Below, one piece after another: positions 18,363 to 27,833 of a stretch of DNA of 64,000 nt. Both the position numbers and the translations under genes were made by a program. The stretch covers positions 682,093-746,092 of the forward strand of contig NZ_CYPU01000039.1 of assembly GCF_001458195.1 (NCBI RefSeq), given 5' to 3'. The notes beneath the pieces were generated by a model. It made no database searches, was not told where the DNA came from, and saw only the letters and a program-made list of their open reading frames with translations. The stretch is from Ruegeria atlantica (GTDB taxonomy: Bacteria > Pseudomonadota > Alphaproteobacteria > Rhodobacterales > Rhodobacteraceae). Each line of letters starts with the position of its first letter. Position 1 is the stretch's first letter.

Positions 18363-19225
18363 TGAGAACCCCGATCCAGATTGTCTTCCAGATCCATCAA
18401 AGCGCCGTTGTATTCGGCGCCAAGGATCAGAATTGCCGCGCACAGGTACAAAAAGATCAGCGCTGCCATGACGCCAGCCAAACCTGCATAAGTGGCGCTG
18501 TAGCTGGCGAATTGCGCGATGTAGATCGAGAACCCCCACCCGCCGGCCGCCCACAAGGCCAACGTCAGAACAACGCCCGGCAGAATTTGCATCAGCTTGT
18601 GCCGCCGCGTTGGCAGGATCAGATGCGCCAAAAGGACAGTGCCCGCCGGAACCGCCACCGTGAAGGTCCAGCGCAACCTGTCCACCGACAACCAGTCCGA
18701 GACGTTCACATCGGTCTTCTCGCTTACCAATTGGGTGTAGGCGGGCAAAACAACTTCGACCGCGGCAATGGCCAGAATGGCAACACCACCAACGATCACC
18801 AACCCCAAGCACAGCAACCGGGTTTTCCAGAACGGCCAAACGTCGCTATCGTGATAAGCTTGGTTCATGGCCGCCCGCACCGCCATCACGCCGTTCGAGG
18901 CGAAGAAAATCGCCAATAGACCACCCAGCGTTATGACGCCCGAACCGGATTCCTGCAGGACGGCCCGCAATTCGGCAACGATTGGCCCCGCGACATCTTT
19001 GGGCCACGCCCCAAACACAAGCTCTATCAGTTCATCGGTGACATAACCCTGAGACAACGACCCCGCCAAAGCCACTGTGAACAACACAAACGGAAACAAA
19101 GCCAGCATCAGGGACATAGCGACGTGACTGCTCATCACGAACCCATTTTTGTTGTTGAACCGCACTACGGCCAGCCACAGCGCCTGAACGGGCCGGCTAC
19201 TTGAGGGAATCACACGTGCATTCAT
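18359..19225 (-). CDS. YihY/BrkB family inner-membrane protein
   Basis: This 288-residue protein has about six hydrophobic segments and the family landmarks SSHVAMSLMLALFPFVLF near the first membrane helix, the FFASNGVMAVRAAMNQAYH segment, and RTYAGLAG-like SATYAGLAGVMAALIFLYL near the end. The family was once called ribonuclease BN in error; its function is not settled, with transport or envelope roles suggested. Its stop overlaps the GTG of the octaheme cytochrome by four bases, so the two are translationally coupled. The promoter should lie in the 178 bp shared with the divergent AI-2E-type permease gene. Confidence 0.85.
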   Translation of the reverse strand: MNARVIPSSSRPVQALWLAVVRFNNKNGFVMSSHVAMSLMLALFPFVLFTVALAGSLSQGYVTDELIELVFGAWPKDVAGPIVAELRAVLQESGSGVITLGGLLAIFFASNGVMAVRAAMNQAYHDSDVWPFWKTRLLCLGLVIVGGVAILAIAAVEVVLPAYTQLVSEKTDVNVSDWLSVDRLRWTFTVAVPAGTVLLAHLILPTRRHKLMQILPGVVLTLALWAAGGWGFSIYIAQFASYSATYAGLAGVMAALIFLYLCAAILILGAEYNGALMDLEDNLDRGSQ

Positions 19226-19403
19226 GCGCTCAGCCTAACCCGCCTCGGCTTTGCTCTGAAATGGCAAATCCCTTCAGGACGTAAATTATCTCGCCCAAAT
19301 GTTTGGGCACATTGCAGAATCTCGCTCAGCCGTGCAGGATCAGTTTCCAGAGCGACCATCAATCGTTGTAACGTGCCACGCGGCATCACAGGCGGGCTAA
19401 GCG

Positions 19404-20489
19404 ATGACTTTGGAACCTGATCAGAACACGGGCGGCCCGCGACTGAGGCTATCGGTTGTCCGGGACACGACAATTGTTGCCACATTGATTGTGCTGGGAC
19501 TTTACGCGGGCTCAGCATTCTTGATCCCGCTGACCATGGCTTTGTTAATCAATGTTTTGATTATCGCGCTGAGCGACCGGGTAATCTCGATGGCGCGGGT
19601 GCCCGTCTGGCTGGCCAACATCGCCGCAGTCACAGTTGTTTTGGCTGGCTTGTTCGTGATCATGTACATCCTCGGCAGCCAGGCGACGCAGTTCGCCCGA
19701 TCCATCAGCACGTATGAAACCCAGTTCGACGGCGCCGTGAACCGGGTCACAGGGCTGGTTGGCAATGACGTCACCACTTTCATTCGCGACAATCTGGTCA
19801 GTATCGACATGTCCTATGTCGCGCGTGTGTTGCTCAGCAGTGCAACATCGCTACTGAACCAGTTTTTCCTGATCAGCCTGTACGTGGCCTTCCTGATGGC
19901 CGAACGTCTTGCTTTTCGCAAAAAGATACAACTGGCTGCGGGCAATCCCGAAACCGGGGCCGAATTCACCACAATTCTGGATGCGATCACCGACAGCTTG
20001 CAGCGCTATGTCGGGGTAAAAACCTTCATCAGCCTGGTCACGGCAGGCATCAGTTACTCGGTCTTCAAGGCGCTTGGGCTTGAATACGCCGAAACTTGGG
20101 CCGTGCTGACTTTTGCGCTGAACTTCATCCCGTCTATCGGTTCGATCATCGCCGTAATCTTTCCGGCCATGATTGCCCTCGTTCAATATGAAACGATCGG
20201 GCCTTTCCTGATCATCGTGTTCGGTTGCGGCACCATCCAGTTTCTGATCGGCAATTTTGTTGACCCTGCCTTGCTGGGCCGGTCGCTGAACATGTCTACG
20301 TTTCTGGTGATCCTCGCGCTAACGTTCTGGACAACCGTTTGGGGGCTGATCGGTGCATTCCTGAGTGTTCCTTTGACTGTCTGCATTCTGATCATCTTCA
20401 GCCACATTCCTGCCCTTAGGCCAGTGGCTATTCTGATGTCTCTTGATGGCCGCCTTGGTGATGACAACGCACCCGCACGGACCCAATAA
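19404..20489 (+). CDS. AI-2E family (PerM/YdiK-like) permease
   Basis: The 361-residue protein has around seven or eight membrane helices in the pattern of the AI-2E transporter family: paired N-terminal helices (about 20-55), a central amphipathic region, and C-terminal LNFIPSIGSIIAVIFPAM and FVDPALLGRSLNMSTFLVILALTFWTTVWGLIGAFLSVPL, both characteristic. Members move small molecules or ions; few have known substrates, so the AI-2 name should not be taken literally. It lies divergent from the YihY gene, and the HDAC-like gene starts 3 bases after its stop. Confidence 0.85.
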   Translation: MTLEPDQNTGGPRLRLSVVRDTTIVATLIVLGLYAGSAFLIPLTMALLINVLIIALSDRVISMARVPVWLANIAAVTVVLAGLFVIMYILGSQATQFARSISTYETQFDGAVNRVTGLVGNDVTTFIRDNLVSIDMSYVARVLLSSATSLLNQFFLISLYVAFLMAERLAFRKKIQLAAGNPETGAEFTTILDAITDSLQRYVGVKTFISLVTAGISYSVFKALGLEYAETWAVLTFALNFIPSIGSIIAVIFPAMIALVQYETIGPFLIIVFGCGTIQFLIGNFVDPALLGRSLNMSTFLVILALTFWTTVWGLIGAFLSVPLTVCILIIFSHIPALRPVAILMSLDGRLGDDNAPARTQ

Positions 20490-20492
20490 TCT

Positions 20493-21605
20493 GTGCAAAA
20501 CCCGATCTTCATAGGGTCCGAGATCTATCGCCATTCGACCTATGGTTCAAAACACCCGCTGGCTATCCCGCGCGTCTCCACCGTCATGGACCTGTGCCGC
20601 GCGCTGGGCTGGATCAATTCGGAAAATTACAGGGTCAGCCCCCGCGCAAAACCCGGCGCGCTGCACCGCTTTCACACGCCGGACTACATAGATGCGCTGC
20701 AGGCCGCGGAAAGTGCTCAAAGCGTCTCGGATGATGTACGCTCGGCCTATGCGCTGGGCACGCTGTCCAACCCGGTATTCCCAGAGATGTACAGACGCCC
20801 CGCCACTGCGGCTGGAGGATCAATGCTGGGCGCTGAACTGATCCGCGATGGCGGCATCGTTTACAACCCTGCGGGCGGAACACATCACGGCCTGCCCGAC
20901 CGTGCCAATGGGTTTTGTTATCTGAACGACCCGGTTTTGGCGATCCTGACCCTGTTGCGAATGGGCCTGGACCGGATTGTCTACGTCGATATCGACGCCC
21001 ATCACTGCGACGGGGTCGAGGCCGCCTTTCAGGGTTCGGACACGGTTCGGATGATTTCCATTCATGAAGCCCGACGGTGGCCCTTCACCGGCAGGCTTGA
21101 TGATGATGCAGGCGGCGCGGCGTTTAACCTTCCGGTGTCCAGAAACCTAAACGATGATGAATTTGGCGCCATTCTCGACCAGCTGATCCTGCCCGCGGCT
21201 GAGGCCTTCAAACCGCAAGCCCTTGTCCTGCAATGCGGCGCCGATGCGGTTGCCGAGGACCCGCTGTCGCGCCTGGCGCTGTCCAACAACTCTCACTGGA
21301 AGGCCGTCGCCGCACTGAAAGGTCTTGCGCCCCGCGTTCTGGTCCTGGGCGGAGGCGGTTATAACCCGTGGTCAGTTGGCCGCTTGTGGACTGGTGTTTG
21401 GGCCACCTTGAACGACTTCGACATCCCCGAAATGCTGGAGGCGGACGCGCAAGCCATCCTCGACGCATTGACCTGGAACCGGGCAGCTGGCCGAAACCCT
21501 CCGATTCATTGGCTTCGAACGTTGCGCGACACCCCAAATCACGGACCTATCCGACCAGAATTAAAGGAAGGTTTGCGCCGTCTGACTGGGCGGATTTCAC
21601 AGTAG
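20493..21605 (+). CDS. HDAC/AcuC-like zinc amidohydrolase
   Basis: The 370-residue protein belongs to the histone deacetylase superfamily, which in bacteria includes acetylpolyamine amidohydrolases and AcuC deacetylases. The catalytic His pair lies in GGTHHGLPDRANGFCYLND (about 128-146). Zinc ligands are in VYVDIDAHHCDGVEAAF (about 163-179), with a downstream Asp in LQCGADAVAEDPLS. The glycine-rich LGGGGYNPWSVGRLW near residue 285 is also typical. Translation starts at a GTG three bases after the permease stop, so they form one transcript. The substrate (acetyl-lysine, polyamine or other amide) is not predictable. Confidence 0.87.
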   Translation: MQNPIFIGSEIYRHSTYGSKHPLAIPRVSTVMDLCRALGWINSENYRVSPRAKPGALHRFHTPDYIDALQAAESAQSVSDDVRSAYALGTLSNPVFPEMYRRPATAAGGSMLGAELIRDGGIVYNPAGGTHHGLPDRANGFCYLNDPVLAILTLLRMGLDRIVYVDIDAHHCDGVEAAFQGSDTVRMISIHEARRWPFTGRLDDDAGGAAFNLPVSRNLNDDEFGAILDQLILPAAEAFKPQALVLQCGADAVAEDPLSRLALSNNSHWKAVAALKGLAPRVLVLGGGGYNPWSVGRLWTGVWATLNDFDIPEMLEADAQAILDALTWNRAAGRNPPIHWLRTLRDTPNHGPIRPELKEGLRRLTGRISQ

Positions 21606-21713
21606 ATTGGCGAAATAAAGGCTGCTAACATACCGCTGTTACGACACATTTTCTAATTACCGCATAAAATCACAAAGTCAGTTTGGAAAATTGACGCCGA
21701 TTGGACCCGCCAA

Positions 21714-22691
21714 ATGAATGCACTTAATCAGATAAATGATCTCAAAGCCCGAATGAGACAATCCATTATCGGACAGACTGACGTGATCGACCGCCTGCTG
21801 ATCGGGATGTTGGCCAACGGAAACCTGCTGATCGAAGGGCTTCCAGGTTTGGCCAAGACCCGCGCGGTCAAGGCAATGGCACGTAACCTGGATGCACGTT
21901 TCAGCCGGATTCAGTTCACTCCGGATCTGCTGCCATCGGACGTCACGGGGACCGAGGTGTTTCAGCAGACCGATGACGGTGGCACATTCCGGTTCGAACC
22001 AGGACCTATCTTCGCCAATATCGTTCTCGCGGACGAGATCAACCGCGCTCCCGCCAAAGTTCAGGCTGCGTTGCTTGAAGCGATGGAAGAACGGCAAGTA
22101 ACCGTCTCGGGAACCACGCATAAAATGGAACCGCTGTTTATTGTGATGGCGACCCAGAACCCGATCGAACAGGAAGGCACCTATCCCTTGCCCGAAGCGC
22201 AAATGGACCGGTTCCTGATGCATGTTCAGATCACTTACCTCCCGGTTGAGGATGAGGTTGAGGTGATCCGTCTGGTTCGGGGCGAAGAAATCGCGGCGGG
22301 TAAAGGCGCAACCAATGAAGCGCCGCCGACAATCCCGCAGGACGCCGTATTCGACGCGCGTTCTGAAATCGGTCAGATCCACGTATCCGACGCAATGGAC
22401 CGCTACATGGCCGATCTGGTGCAGGCCACGCGAACGCCCGGCGCGCTCAATGAAGAACTGGCCGGTTGGATCGACATCGGTGCCAGCCCGCGCGCCTCGC
22501 TTGCCTTGGACAAATGCGGTCGCGCGCATGCCTGGATGAACCAGCGCGATTATGTCGACCCGGCCGATATTCGCGCCATCGCCCATGATGTATTCCGCCA
22601 CCGCATCACCCTGAGCTTCGAGGCACAAGGCAGCGCTAAATCTGCGGATGATGTGATTTCGGAAATCCTGCAGCTTGTTGCGCTGCCCTGA
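21714..22691 (+). CDS. MoxR-family AAA+ ATPase
   Basis: MoxR ATPases act as chaperones for maturation or assembly of partner complexes, usually together with VWA proteins. The 325-residue protein has Walker A GLPGLAKT (about 42-49), Walker B NIVLADEINRAPAKVQAALLEAMEERQV (about 102-129), sensor 1 MATQNPIEQEGTYPLPEAQMDRF (about 144-166), and the C-terminal lid domain. It is the first gene of a six-gene plus-strand operon with DUF58, DUF4381, two VWA proteins and a BatD-like protein. The next gene starts 17 bp after its stop. Identification is firm; the client complex is unknown. Confidence 0.92.
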   Translation: MNALNQINDLKARMRQSIIGQTDVIDRLLIGMLANGNLLIEGLPGLAKTRAVKAMARNLDARFSRIQFTPDLLPSDVTGTEVFQQTDDGGTFRFEPGPIFANIVLADEINRAPAKVQAALLEAMEERQVTVSGTTHKMEPLFIVMATQNPIEQEGTYPLPEAQMDRFLMHVQITYLPVEDEVEVIRLVRGEEIAAGKGATNEAPPTIPQDAVFDARSEIGQIHVSDAMDRYMADLVQATRTPGALNEELAGWIDIGASPRASLALDKCGRAHAWMNQRDYVDPADIRAIAHDVFRHRITLSFEAQGSAKSADDVISEILQLVALP

Positions 22692-22708
22692 AACCAAAGG
22701 AACGCCGC

Positions 22709-23656
22709 GTGTCCCAGACCGCCGCATATCCCGTCGACCCACGCATACACGTTGATGCGGACCACCTTTTAAAGCTGGGTCCAAAGTCCCGCGCGATCAG
22801 CCTGCTGCCCCGCCAACCTGCCCGTTCGATCCTAAACGGCCGGCATGCCTCACGCTTGCGCGGGCGCGGTCTGAATTTTGAAGAACTGCGAAACTACTTG
22901 CCCGGGGATGACATCCGTACCATCGACTGGAAAGTGACCGCGCGCACCGGAGAACCCCATGTTAGGGTCTATACCGAGGAACGCGACCGCCCCGCCCTTT
23001 TGCTTGTGGACCAGCGCGTTTCGATGTTTTTCGGCACACAAGTCTACATGAAATCGGTCATCGCGGCTGAAGCCGCGGCGATCGCTGCACACCGGGTGCT
23101 GGGGCAAGGCGACCGGGTCGGCGGGATCGTCTTTGGCGATTCCGATGTGGCCGAACACCGACCCCAACGCCGACCCGCTGCCCTGACGCGGTTCCTGTCA
23201 TCCGTGGGCGCGCTGAATTCAAACCTTCGCGCAACGTTGCGGGATGAGCCAACCGTGGCGTTGAATGACGTGCTGAAGCAGGCCGCGCGGATCGCGCATA
23301 CCAATACTTTGGTGTGCGTCTTTTCCGATTTCAATGGGCTGAATGAGGTATCAGAGAAACTACTTAGCAGACTTTCTGCCTTGAATGATTTGATATTGTT
23401 CAATATTTCTGATCCCAGTTCGCGTGAACTTGCCCCGAACCTTCGGCTTACGGTGTCCGATGGCGACCGCCAGATTGAACTCGACAGCTCGGACCCCGAT
23501 TTGTCGCACCGAATAAGAACAGCGCTGGAAGATCGCCTTGTCCAGCTGCAATCGTGGTCGCGCCGCTATGGATTTCCCGTAGTACCGCTGACCACGGCGG
23601 AACCGACGCTCGACCAGTTGCTCAAGCTATTTGGTCATCCCGGAGGCCCAAGATGA
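22709..23656 (+). CDS. DUF58 protein of the MoxR/Bat operon
   Basis: This 315-residue protein is a DUF58 member, whose C-terminal part resembles a VWA fold. The hallmark is GRGLNFEELRNYLPGDDIRTIDWKVTARTGEPHVRVYTEERDRP (about 52-96), followed by LLLVDQRVSMFFG, where the metal-site motif would sit but which lacks the canonical D-x-S-x-S. The start is a GTG shortly after an AAAGGAA site. DUF58 proteins almost always follow MoxR. The stop overlaps the next ATG as ATGA. It probably forms part of a membrane-associated complex assembled by MoxR. Confidence 0.88.
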   Translation: MSQTAAYPVDPRIHVDADHLLKLGPKSRAISLLPRQPARSILNGRHASRLRGRGLNFEELRNYLPGDDIRTIDWKVTARTGEPHVRVYTEERDRPALLLVDQRVSMFFGTQVYMKSVIAAEAAAIAAHRVLGQGDRVGGIVFGDSDVAEHRPQRRPAALTRFLSSVGALNSNLRATLRDEPTVALNDVLKQAARIAHTNTLVCVFSDFNGLNEVSEKLLSRLSALNDLILFNISDPSSRELAPNLRLTVSDGDRQIELDSSDPDLSHRIRTALEDRLVQLQSWSRRYGFPVVPLTTAEPTLDQLLKLFGHPGGPR

Positions 23657-24126
23657 GTGTCGATGTCGAAGGCAAATCACTGGTTGACCTGCTGGACATG
23701 CTGGAACCTGCCCCGGTGCCCGAGCCTATTTCCATGATACCGCAGACCTGGGGATGGGGCGTTTTGGCCTTAATCCTTGCTGGCCTTATCATCCTTGGCG
23801 TTTACGCCTTTCTTCGCCACCGACAGTTGAATGCATACCGGCGTGAAGCGTTGGTCGAATTGGCCGCGTCAGACAATGACGCCGCAAAGATAGCCGAGAT
23901 ACTCCGCCGCACGGCTCTGGTCGCGTATCCACGTCGGAAAGTCGCTGCATTGCATGGAAAAGAATGGACCAACTTTCTAAACCAAACCTCTGATAATGTT
24001 ACCTTTACTGATGGCGCTGGCCGCCAACTTGTGGAAGCACCATACAGAGATGCAAAAGCCGATCCTGATCTGGAAATCCTCGCGCGAAATTGGATTAGAT
24101 CACACAAGCGGGAAAGGACAGCCTGA
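23653..24126 (+). CDS. DUF4381 single-pass membrane protein
   Basis: The 157-residue protein has a short Pro-rich N-terminal region, one membrane helix (WGWGVLALILAGLIILGVYAFL, about 33-54) and a cytosolic helical domain with ILRRTALVAYPRRKVAALHGKEWTNFLNQ, typical of DUF4381 proteins found between DUF58 and VWA genes in Bat-type operons. The ATG at 23653 overlaps the upstream stop by four bases and its own stop overlaps the next ATG by one. It is likely a scaffold in the VWA complex. Confidence 0.82.
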   Translation: MSVDVEGKSLVDLLDMLEPAPVPEPISMIPQTWGWGVLALILAGLIILGVYAFLRHRQLNAYRREALVELAASDNDAAKIAEILRRTALVAYPRRKVAALHGKEWTNFLNQTSDNVTFTDGAGRQLVEAPYRDAKADPDLEILARNWIRSHKRERTA

Positions 24127-25109
24127 TGTTCTCCTTTGCCGCGCCTTGGGTTTTCCTCCTACTCCCGTTGCCATTTTTAGTGTATCGGCTTGCCCCACCG
24201 TATCGCGAAAAAAGCAGCTCGATCCGCATCCCATTCTTTCGCCATGTCGCACAGGCCGCTGGAGTTGAACCCAAGTCAGGATCCGTCATTCCCCGCCGAG
24301 CACGGTTTCAGGACGCCACAATCGCATTAATCTGGCTTCTTTTGTTAGCAGCCATGGCCCGCCCCGAAAAACTTGGTGAACCATTGGTTATCGAAAAGTC
24401 AGCGCGCGACGTGGTGCTTGCCTTGGACATTTCAGGGTCAATGGACCAGCGGGACTTCACAACAACGGATGGCGCTCCAAAACAACGGCTGGCCGCAGTT
24501 AAGGATGTGCTGCGTCAATTTATTGCCGAACGCCAAGGCGACCGGATGGCTTTGATCATCTTTGGTACTCGGGCCTTTGTTCAAGCCCCTTTCACCGAAG
24601 ATCTGAACAGTTTGAATGGGTTCCTGGACCAAACTCAAGTTGGCATTGCCGGTCCCAATACTGCGCTGGGGGATGCAATTGGTCTGGGCATACGCACCTT
24701 TGACTCCAGCGAGGTCGACCAGCGCTTGCTGATCGTTCTAAGCGACGGGGCGGATACGTCCAGCCGCATGACGCCGGTAAACGCCGCAGCAATCGCGGCC
24801 GAGAAAGGCGTCGTCATCTACACAATCGGCGTTGGTGATCCTGACGCCTCGAGCGAGGACCGGGTGGATCTGGATGCCTTAAAGGACATCGCAGACCGTA
24901 CGGGCGGTGAATACTTCTTTGCAGATGACGAAGAAGCATTGGCTGACACATACGCACGCATTGACGAACTCAACCCCCGGGTCGTGGAAACGCAAAGCTA
25001 CAGACCACGTGAAAGCCTTGCCCATTACCCGCTTGCGTTGGCATTACTGACCATGCTCATCTCCATGGCTGGCCAACTTGTCATCCAGCGGCGCCGAGGT
25101 GCAGCATGA
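24126..25109 (+). CDS. BatA-like VWA-domain membrane protein
   Basis: A 327-residue protein with an N-terminal membrane helix pair (about 1-20 and 56-75), a von Willebrand A domain with intact MIDAS (VVLALDISGSMDQRD, D-x-S-x-S near residues 98-102; TALGDAIGLGIRTF; VLSDGADTSS) and a C-terminal membrane helix near 305-320. The family binds divalent metal and mediates protein-protein contact. It lies between DUF4381 and a second VWA protein, all with overlapping starts and stops, consistent with one assembled membrane complex served by MoxR. Confidence 0.88.
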   Translation: MFSFAAPWVFLLLPLPFLVYRLAPPYREKSSSIRIPFFRHVAQAAGVEPKSGSVIPRRARFQDATIALIWLLLLAAMARPEKLGEPLVIEKSARDVVLALDISGSMDQRDFTTTDGAPKQRLAAVKDVLRQFIAERQGDRMALIIFGTRAFVQAPFTEDLNSLNGFLDQTQVGIAGPNTALGDAIGLGIRTFDSSEVDQRLLIVLSDGADTSSRMTPVNAAAIAAEKGVVIYTIGVGDPDASSEDRVDLDALKDIADRTGGEYFFADDEEALADTYARIDELNPRVVETQSYRPRESLAHYPLALALLTMLISMAGQLVIQRRRGAA

Positions 25110-26611
25110 GCGGCGCGTTGGCAGATTTCCATTTTTTGCGAGCCTCTTGGCTGCTGTTCCTCATCCCTATTGCGATACTCTGGTGGGTGAAGCGGCCCAA
25201 ACCCAATTCGCACTCCCAATCCATAACCGGCATCGCGCCGCACCTTGCCGCCGCCCTGACCCTGGGGGCAGAAAACGGGAAGCGTGTGTACCCGATAGAC
25301 GTCGCGATGATCGCAGCAATCCTTGTCACCTTAGCCGCGGCCGGACCGACATGGTCACGGGCCCCGAACCCTTTGGTTGCGGACACGGCCCCGCTGGTAA
25401 TAGCACTGAAGGTCACGGACAGTATGGAGGAACCGGACCTGCCACCATCCCGGCTGGACCGGGCCAAGTTCAAAGTGACAGATCTGATCAATGCGCGTGT
25501 CGGAGCGCAGACCGCTTTGATTGCCTACGCCGGAACCCCACACCGCGTTGCGCCCCTGACCGAGGATGCCAACATCCTGCGCCCGCTTTTGGAGGGCCTC
25601 GCGCCAGCAGTCATGCCAAAACAAGGGGATGCAGCCGCAGACGCACTGCCCCTTGCCGAAACGATCCTGAACGACAGTGATACACCCGGCGCAGTTTTGT
25701 TTGTTCTGGACGATCTGGACCCGTCTCAACTCTCTGCTTTTGAGAACACAACAGTGCCCGTGTTTTTTCTGACAATGCTGCCGAACGGTCAAAACATCGC
25801 TCAGTTAAACGACCTGAGGACCGCGACGGTTGTTCCATTCTCTAACGATGAACGTGATATCAATCGCTTAGAGCGTCAAATTCAATCGGCTTACACTGCG
25901 GCGCTGGACGACGATGATCGATTGGACTGGCAGGACAGAGGGTGGATGTTGGCTTGGCCCGCCGCGTTTTTGTCGTTGCTTTGGTTCCGGCGCGGTTGGG
26001 TGATCCGTTTGTTGTTGCTGTCTGTGATTTTTGCGGCTCCGTCAGGATCCGCAAAAGCCGATGGTTGGCGAGATTGGTTCCTGACCCCGGATCAACAGGG
26101 GCAGATTGCGATGAACAAGAAACGCTACGCTCAGGCGGCAGAGCTGTTTGGAGACCCATATCACAAGGGCTATGCGCAGCTGAAAGCAGGTCAGTACCCC
26201 GAAGCCGCGGCAGTCTTTACCGAACTGGACACGCCCGAGGCGGCCTTTTCCGAAGGCATGGCGCGCATTCGAAACCGCGAGTACAGGCCGGCCATAGCAG
26301 CATTTGAAACGGCTTTGGAGCGTCGGCCAAATTGGCTCGAAGCGCAACACAACTTGGACGTTTCCAAAGCGATCCTCGACTTCGTTGAAACAACCCGAGA
26401 GCAGTCAGACACAGGCGAAGAAGCGGGCATCGGGGCCGATGACACAGTCTTTGACAATGAAGCCGGGCGCGGCGAGGACACGACCATTCAGGCCCCGACC
26501 GAAGGTGCGCAGGCTATGTCTGCCGATCAATGGATCAGCACGATCGACACAGATATGCAGGACTTTCTGCGAAATCGCTTTTTGTTGGAAAATCAGGAGC
26601 AGCAGCAATGA
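25106..26611 (+). CDS. BatB/BatC-like fused VWA-TPR protein with degenerate MIDAS
   Basis: The 501-residue protein combines a membrane-anchored VWA-like domain (about 70-290), two membrane helices around 285-325, and periplasmic TPR-like repeats (about 335-430) with YAQAAELFGDPYHKGYAQLKAG and FETALERRPNWLEAQHNLDVSKAI, ending in an acidic tail. Where BatA carries D-x-S-x-S, this protein has LKVTDSMEEPD, so the metal site is degenerate: the first Asp is Lys or Val depending on alignment. This suggests a structural rather than metal-dependent adhesion role. It overlaps both neighbours by ATGA. The fusion of BatB- and BatC-type parts is known in proteobacteria. Confidence 0.85.
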   Translation: MSGALADFHFLRASWLLFLIPIAILWWVKRPKPNSHSQSITGIAPHLAAALTLGAENGKRVYPIDVAMIAAILVTLAAAGPTWSRAPNPLVADTAPLVIALKVTDSMEEPDLPPSRLDRAKFKVTDLINARVGAQTALIAYAGTPHRVAPLTEDANILRPLLEGLAPAVMPKQGDAAADALPLAETILNDSDTPGAVLFVLDDLDPSQLSAFENTTVPVFFLTMLPNGQNIAQLNDLRTATVVPFSNDERDINRLERQIQSAYTAALDDDDRLDWQDRGWMLAWPAAFLSLLWFRRGWVIRLLLLSVIFAAPSGSAKADGWRDWFLTPDQQGQIAMNKKRYAQAAELFGDPYHKGYAQLKAGQYPEAAAVFTELDTPEAAFSEGMARIRNREYRPAIAAFETALERRPNWLEAQHNLDVSKAILDFVETTREQSDTGEEAGIGADDTVFDNEAGRGEDTTIQAPTEGAQAMSADQWISTIDTDMQDFLRNRFLLENQEQQQ

Positions 26612-27831
26612 GATACCTCATATTCCTCATGCTGTTTCTCCCGGTACAACTGGGGGCGCAGACAGGTGTTCAACCGCAGGTCACAGCCGAGGCACCGACC
26701 GATCCGGTTACTGTCGGGCAACCGGCAATCGTACGGATAAAGGTACTTGTCCCCACATTCATGCCGTCCCCGCCGGTGTTTCCGTCCCTCGAACAAGAAA
26801 ACCTTCTTGTTCGCCTGCCTGAGCGTGCTTCCGGCCCAATCAGCGAAACTGTGGATGGCGAGACCTGGTCCGGTGTTCAACGCAGCTACCGTCTGTATCC
26901 GCTTCAGGCTGGGCCGATTGAATTCGGCGAGCAAGAGGTTGTGGTGACCTTTGCCGATCCAGAAACGAATGCTCCAACGACGGTCAATGTTCCTTTGCCC
27001 GAAATGACCTTGAACGCCGTTGTACCAGAGGGCGCTCGCGATCTGGACCCGCTGATCCTGGCCACGGGTTTCACGGTCGACCAGCAGATCGACGGATCAA
27101 CCGAAATGGAAAACGGGGGTGCCATCACTCGAAGCCTGACTGCCAAAATTGTCGGCACGACTCCCCTTCTGGTGCCGGAATTGATCCCCGGTATACAGGA
27201 CCCGCTTCTGAGCGCCTATCCGAAAGAGCCGCGATTTACCGAAAGCGAAGACCGGGGTGTTCTGTCTGGCCAGCGCGTTGATGAGATCGTCTATCTTGCG
27301 CAACAAGGTGGCCAGACCCAACTGCAGCCTATCACGATCCGGTGGTACAATCTGGACACCAATCAGGTTGAGAAAATTGATATCGACGCGGTTGATCTAA
27401 CGCTTGCTCCACCGAAGTGGCGGCCGCAGGATGCGGATACGATTTTCAGGTTGCTAGCCATGGCAGCCGGTTTGACACTGGTTCTTTGGGCATTTGTACG
27501 GTTCCTTGGTCCGCGTGTCACAAGTTGGAAACAGGCGCGGCGCGACAAATATCGAATATCTCCGGACTTTGCGCTGGATGCATTGAGGGAAGCCTTGCAA
27601 GCTAATGATATCTCAATGTCTTATTCTGCCTTGGAGTTGTGGAAACTGCGCAGCGATACCCCCGAAAAAGCAATTGGCCTGGAAGAGCAACTGGCTAGGA
27701 TTGGGGCCGCAAGATACTCATCCCGCACCGGCTCAATACCGGAGGCTTGGGCTGCGGCATTGTCCGAACTCAAGGTTATGAAACAAGCTGAACACCGCGC
27801 TCAGAACCCGCTACCGCCGCTTAACCCGTAG
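26608..27831 (+). CDS. BatD-like protein
   Basis: The 407-residue protein begins with a signal peptide (MRYLIFLMLFLPVQLGAQ), continues with a long periplasmic beta-rich region (about 20-275) with PLQAGPIEFGEQEVVVTFADP typical of BatD oxygen-tolerance proteins, then one membrane helix (about 287-306) and a short cytosolic helical tail. The ATG at 26608 overlaps the previous stop as ATGA. As last gene of the MoxR/Bat operon it supplies the periplasmic part of the complex. The stop is separated by 2 bp from the convergent Crp/Fnr gene. Confidence 0.82.
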   Translation: MRYLIFLMLFLPVQLGAQTGVQPQVTAEAPTDPVTVGQPAIVRIKVLVPTFMPSPPVFPSLEQENLLVRLPERASGPISETVDGETWSGVQRSYRLYPLQAGPIEFGEQEVVVTFADPETNAPTTVNVPLPEMTLNAVVPEGARDLDPLILATGFTVDQQIDGSTEMENGGAITRSLTAKIVGTTPLLVPELIPGIQDPLLSAYPKEPRFTESEDRGVLSGQRVDEIVYLAQQGGQTQLQPITIRWYNLDTNQVEKIDIDAVDLTLAPPKWRPQDADTIFRLLAMAAGLTLVLWAFVRFLGPRVTSWKQARRDKYRISPDFALDALREALQANDISMSYSALELWKLRSDTPEKAIGLEEQLARIGAARYSSRTGSIPEAWAAALSELKVMKQAEHRAQNPLPPLNP

Positions 27832-27833
27832 GG

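Noticed and set aside
18363..18839. N-terminal extension of the octaheme cytochrome
   Set aside because: The extension lies inside the YihY-family gene, has no conserved sequence, and the GTG at 18362 gives a proper signal peptide.
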